DNA of 64,000 bases. It comes from Harmothoe impar (lineage: Eukaryota; Annelida; Polychaeta; Phyllodocida; Polynoidae). Each line of letters opens with the position of its first letter. The first letter of the stretch is position 1. The position numbers and the translations under genes were made by a program. The stretch spans positions 36,680,650-36,744,649 of the forward strand of contig OX381715.1 of assembly GCA_947462335.1 (NCBI GenBank), in the 5' to 3' direction. Shown here piece by piece: positions 62,939 through 64,000 of the stretch. The notes beneath the pieces are model-generated. The model had not been told where the DNA came from, searched no databases, and was given only the letters and a program-made list of their open reading frames with translations.

Positions 62939-62989
62939 CCAGTGCACACCTATAGCAATTGTTACAGTCTTGTGTTTTGCTACTTACCG

Positions 62990-63210
62990 TTAACCCTTTA
63001 AGGACGGCATGTTGCAAAAAAATACAGTTGTCATCATGATGCACCGATGCAGCCCCAGTGAGTAACTCGCTAGTGCTGCATTGATGCATTATGCCGACCC
63101 TGATGCTTGAATGCAGCCCTGGTAAGTTACTCACAAGGGCTGTATTCATGCATCATGATGACAAAAGGCATGATGCATAAATGGACTATATGCAGTCCTT
63201 AAATGTTAGA
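62990..63210. mobile_element. TTAACCCTTTAAGG palindromic MITE, copy 17
   Basis: TTAACCCTTTAAGGACGGCA at the left; the right end cagtccttaaatgtta is slightly mutated. Full inner palindromes. Confidence 0.75.
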
Positions 63211-64000
63211 GGTATCTACAGCCATATATATGATATAAGAAGCTAATTCACCTAGGACCGAGACTTCCTCACCATTTTGCATACCGTTCTTCAAGGAGCA
63301 AATATCATTTCATTTGACTGTAGCTCAATGATTAGGATACTATCTCTTTTCCAAAATGGAAACAATTTACCCAAATCTGACTAAATATAGTTTGTTTGTT
63401 TTTTTAAGTGTTTTATTCGGGTAAAAGATAACAGTTACAAAAGTAATTGTATCAAACCTAGCATGTGCGCTTTGCATTACCTCCGCTAGGGCCCCTTTCA
63501 TGCCTTATTTAACGTTAATTTCTCTGATTTAAAGCATGTTTTTATCGTCTACAAATGTAAACATATGGTAGGTATATAGGTGTACGCTTTTGTATACCTG
63601 TAGTAGGCCCTTTGTTGGCATGATGCATGAATGCAGCCCTGGCAAGTAGGGTCATTACACTGCTTGGTTGCAGCAGTTACTCACCAGTGCTGCATTGGTG
63701 TATCATGACAACTTAGAGCATACATGTAATACATTAAAGCAATACGAGTTAGCAATGTGGACTATATTTACTTTCTACATATTGCAGCACCGTGTTTAGG
63801 TCCTACGTTCCTCGAGGTACACTGACATATCTACTGACATTCATGACTATTTGTAAAAGGAACTGAACACAAAATATACTAAATAAGCTAGGTTATTATC
63901 AATTTATCAAAGCAGCATACGCCAGGAACAAAAATATTACAATTAACAACTTAGTCACGGTGAGTAACCGGTGTTACATTGATGCATCACGCCGACCCTT
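63211..64000. other. Window end, with two partial palindromic MITEs
   Basis: 63610-63720 and 63955-64000 carry the gcagccctggcaagta and ggtgttacattgatgcatca cores of the TTAACCCTTTAAGG family; the last one runs off the window. No gene seen between. Confidence 0.5.

Overview
This is nuclear DNA of an animal, probably a marine invertebrate. The evidence is split genes with GT-AG introns, a D-amino-acid-oxidase family gene in 10 exons, an intronless SLC35-type transporter, and a very dense load of retrotransposons and palindromic DNA elements. The repeat style (DIRS-type and Ty3-type retroelements, G-rich and palindromic MITEs, many minisatellites) would suit a lancelet, but nothing in the window fixes the species.

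Host genes. (1) 717-1820, minus: an intronless EamA/SLC35G-like membrane transporter. (2) 10455-24167, minus: a three-exon gene, found by matching splice sites and phases, for a 123-residue predicted secreted protein with ten cysteines; I do not recognise its family. (3) 32784-34676, minus: a three-exon model ending in a long glutamine-rich exon, function unknown. (4) 34724-60007, plus: a complete 336-residue D-amino-acid/D-aspartate oxidase in ten exons with consistent phases. Genes 3 and 4 appear to be head to head with only 47 bp between start codons.

Mobile DNA by region. 3.7-10.1 kb: nested MITEs. 10.2-12.1 kb: a CRE-motif array and a 30-bp minisatellite in and beside gene 2. 12.4-28 kb: nested TIR elements, mostly in the 11.8-kb first intron of gene 2. 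29.2-32.1 kb: a decayed non-LTR retrotransposon on the minus strand. 35.3-40.8 kb: a second non-LTR element on the plus strand in oxidase intron 1, split by a 335-bp MITE and a 2.4-kb foldback element. 45-58.3 kb (oxidase intron 6): a large TIR element holding a tyrosine-recombinase retrotransposon and a 1.5-kb MITE, then a Ty3/gypsy element with a perfect 5-bp target duplication, overlain by a 1,054-bp tandem duplication. 60.0-61.0 kb: a 37-bp minisatellite that grew out of the last coding codons of the oxidase and was itself invaded by a small element carrying telomere-type repeats.

One palindromic family beginning TTAACCCTTTAAGGACGGCA (piggyBac-like TTAA ends) recurs more than fifteen times across the window, and produces many of its short spurious ORFs. 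Nesting order can be read at several sites, making the window a good record of successive insertions.
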